From assembly GCA_959604115.1 (NCBI GenBank), contig CAUHBW010000272.1, forward strand, positions 1 through 5,550: a stretch of DNA of 5,550 nt, in the 5' to 3' direction. The notes beneath the pieces are model-generated. The model did no database searches and was not told the DNA's origin. It saw only the letters and a program-made list of their open reading frames with translations. The stretch's first letter is position 1; each line of letters begins with the position of its first letter. Positions 4,824-5,550 of the stretch are shown piece by piece. The stretch is from an uncultured Bilophila sp. (GTDB lineage: Bacteria > Desulfobacterota > Desulfovibrionia > Desulfovibrionales > Desulfovibrionaceae). The position numbers and the translations under genes were made by a program.

Positions 4824-4859
4824 CGAAAAGAGGCAAGCTCTTCAGCTTGCCTCTTTTCG
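4824..4859. terminator. bidirectional terminator, perfect 16-bp inverted repeat
   Basis: Arms 4824-4839 and 4844-4859 are exact inverted copies around a CTTC loop. The stem core AGGCAAGCT is flanked by AAAAG and CTTTT, so T-rich tracts end the stem on both strands. It sits between two convergent genes (stops at 4722 and 4882) and serves both. Confidence 0.9.
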
Positions 4860-4881
4860 ATCAGTTCAGGGAATGCGGGAC

Positions 4882-5550
4882 TCAGGCTGTTTCACGAGCC
4901 GATGCGGCTGCTTGGCGCTTGTTTCCCAGAAAATGCAGGATGGATACGCTGATGAGCAGCAACGCGATGGAGCTGCCGAGGCTCAGCCAGAGATTGGCCT
5001 TGGTGAAGCCGGCGACGACGTATCCGACGAAGCAGCAGAAAGCGACGATACAGGCGTAGCCCAGCTGTGTCGATACGTGCTCGATGTGGTTGCAGCCGGC
5101 GCCCGCGCTCGAAAGAATGGTCGTATCCGAGATGGGAGAGCAGTGGTCGCCGAAGACGCTGCCCGCGAGGGTCGCGGAAAGGGACACCACGACCAGATCG
5201 GGGTCAACAGCCTGGGCGACGGGAACAATGATGGGGATCAGGATACCGAAGGTGCCCCAGGCCGTTCCGGTGGAGAAACTCAGGAAGCCCGCGATGAGGA
5301 AGACGATGGCCGGGAGCAGCGCACCGGAAACGCCGCCGTCGGCGACGAGCGACTGCACAAAGATGGGCGTCTGGAGCAGATCGCGGCACACGCCGCTGAT
5401 CGTCCACGCCAGAACGAGAATGATGTTTGCGGGAAGCATCGCCTTCATACCTTCGATGATGCCGTCCATGAACGTCCGGAACGAAAGCAGTCCTCTGGGC
5501 ACAAAAAGCAGGAAGGATACGACCAGCGCGCCGAAGGATGCCCAGACGAG
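4882..5550 (-). CDS. NhaC-family Na+/H+ antiporter, C-terminal part (runs off the window)
   Basis: This is an inner-membrane secondary transporter of the NhaC family (COG1757), which exchanges Na+ for H+; some members instead exchange organic acids such as malate and lactate. The frame is open to the window edge: the 16 codons beyond the GTG at 5502 are coding-like and hydrophobic (LVWASFGALVVSFLLF), so the true start lies outside and 222 residues are visible. Family hallmarks, counting from the edge, are SFSTGTAWGTFGILIPI (91-107) and the highly conserved GDHCSPISDTTILSSAGAG (134-152) followed by NHIEHVSTQ. Several hydrophobic helices are visible, with the last at about 187-208 and a short polar tail ending ARETA. 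The strength of these motifs makes the family assignment firm. The substrate cannot be read from this part. Its transcript ends at the terminator at 4824-4859. Confidence 0.93.
   Translation of the reverse strand, partial: LVWASFGALVVSFLLFVPRGLLSFRTFMDGIIEGMKAMLPANIILVLAWTISGVCRDLLQTPIFVQSLVADGGVSGALLPAIVFLIAGFLSFSTGTAWGTFGILIPIIVPVAQAVDPDLVVVSLSATLAGSVFGDHCSPISDTTILSSAGAGCNHIEHVSTQLGYACIVAFCCFVGYVVAGFTKANLWLSLGSSIALLLISVSILHFLGNKRQAAASARETA

Noticed and set aside
1..5550. CRISPR array, insertion sequence or tRNA gene
   Set aside because: No regularly spaced repeats, no transposase or matching terminal repeats, and no cloverleaf with CCA end were seen on either strand.

Overview
The window looks like a chromosomal segment of an anaerobic proteobacterium. 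The NifU and NifS proteins resemble those of sulfate-reducing Desulfovibrionaceae and their relatives (Desulfovibrio, Bilophila and similar). That assignment is an inference from protein style, from moderately GC-rich genes with AT-rich gaps, and from a repressor-like remnant; no marker gene fixes the taxon.

Layout: (1) 1-200 is AT-rich with no gene I can support. (2) 201-498 reads as a decayed small regulator of the phage CI-repressor type, with two opposite frameshifts. (3) 499-707 is a long leader ahead of nifU. (4) 708-2713 is a tight two-gene operon, nifU-nifS, overlapping by 4 bases. It encodes a three-domain Fe-S scaffold and its cysteine desulfurase, and a terminator follows. (5) 2735-2817 holds closely packed hairpins that insulate nifS from a leftward gene. 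(6) 2875-3327 (minus) encodes a 150-residue membrane protein of unknown function. (7) 3328-3756 has no convincing protein gene, but the minus strand holds a hairpin-rich stretch ending in a terminator-like element, which is a candidate small RNA. (8) 3757-3993 (minus) encodes a 78-residue two-helix membrane protein. (9) 3994-4278 is a divergent intergenic region. (10) 4279-4722 (plus) encodes a 147-residue soluble protein with a possible YbjN-like fold. (11) 4824-4859 is a perfect 16-bp inverted repeat that serves as a bidirectional terminator. (12) 4882-5550 (minus) is the C-terminal part of an NhaC-family Na+/H+ antiporter that runs off the window.

Only nifU and nifS clearly work together: NifS takes sulfur from cysteine as a persulfide, and NifU assembles Fe-S clusters on it. 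No nitrogenase gene or other nif gene is visible, so the pair may be the general Fe-S assembly system, as is common in anaerobes. The other genes appear to be independent single-gene units. I see no strong evidence of a new multi-gene system. The most unusual items are the minus-strand RNA candidate, the decayed repressor, the hairpin cluster after nifS and the orphan membrane proteins.
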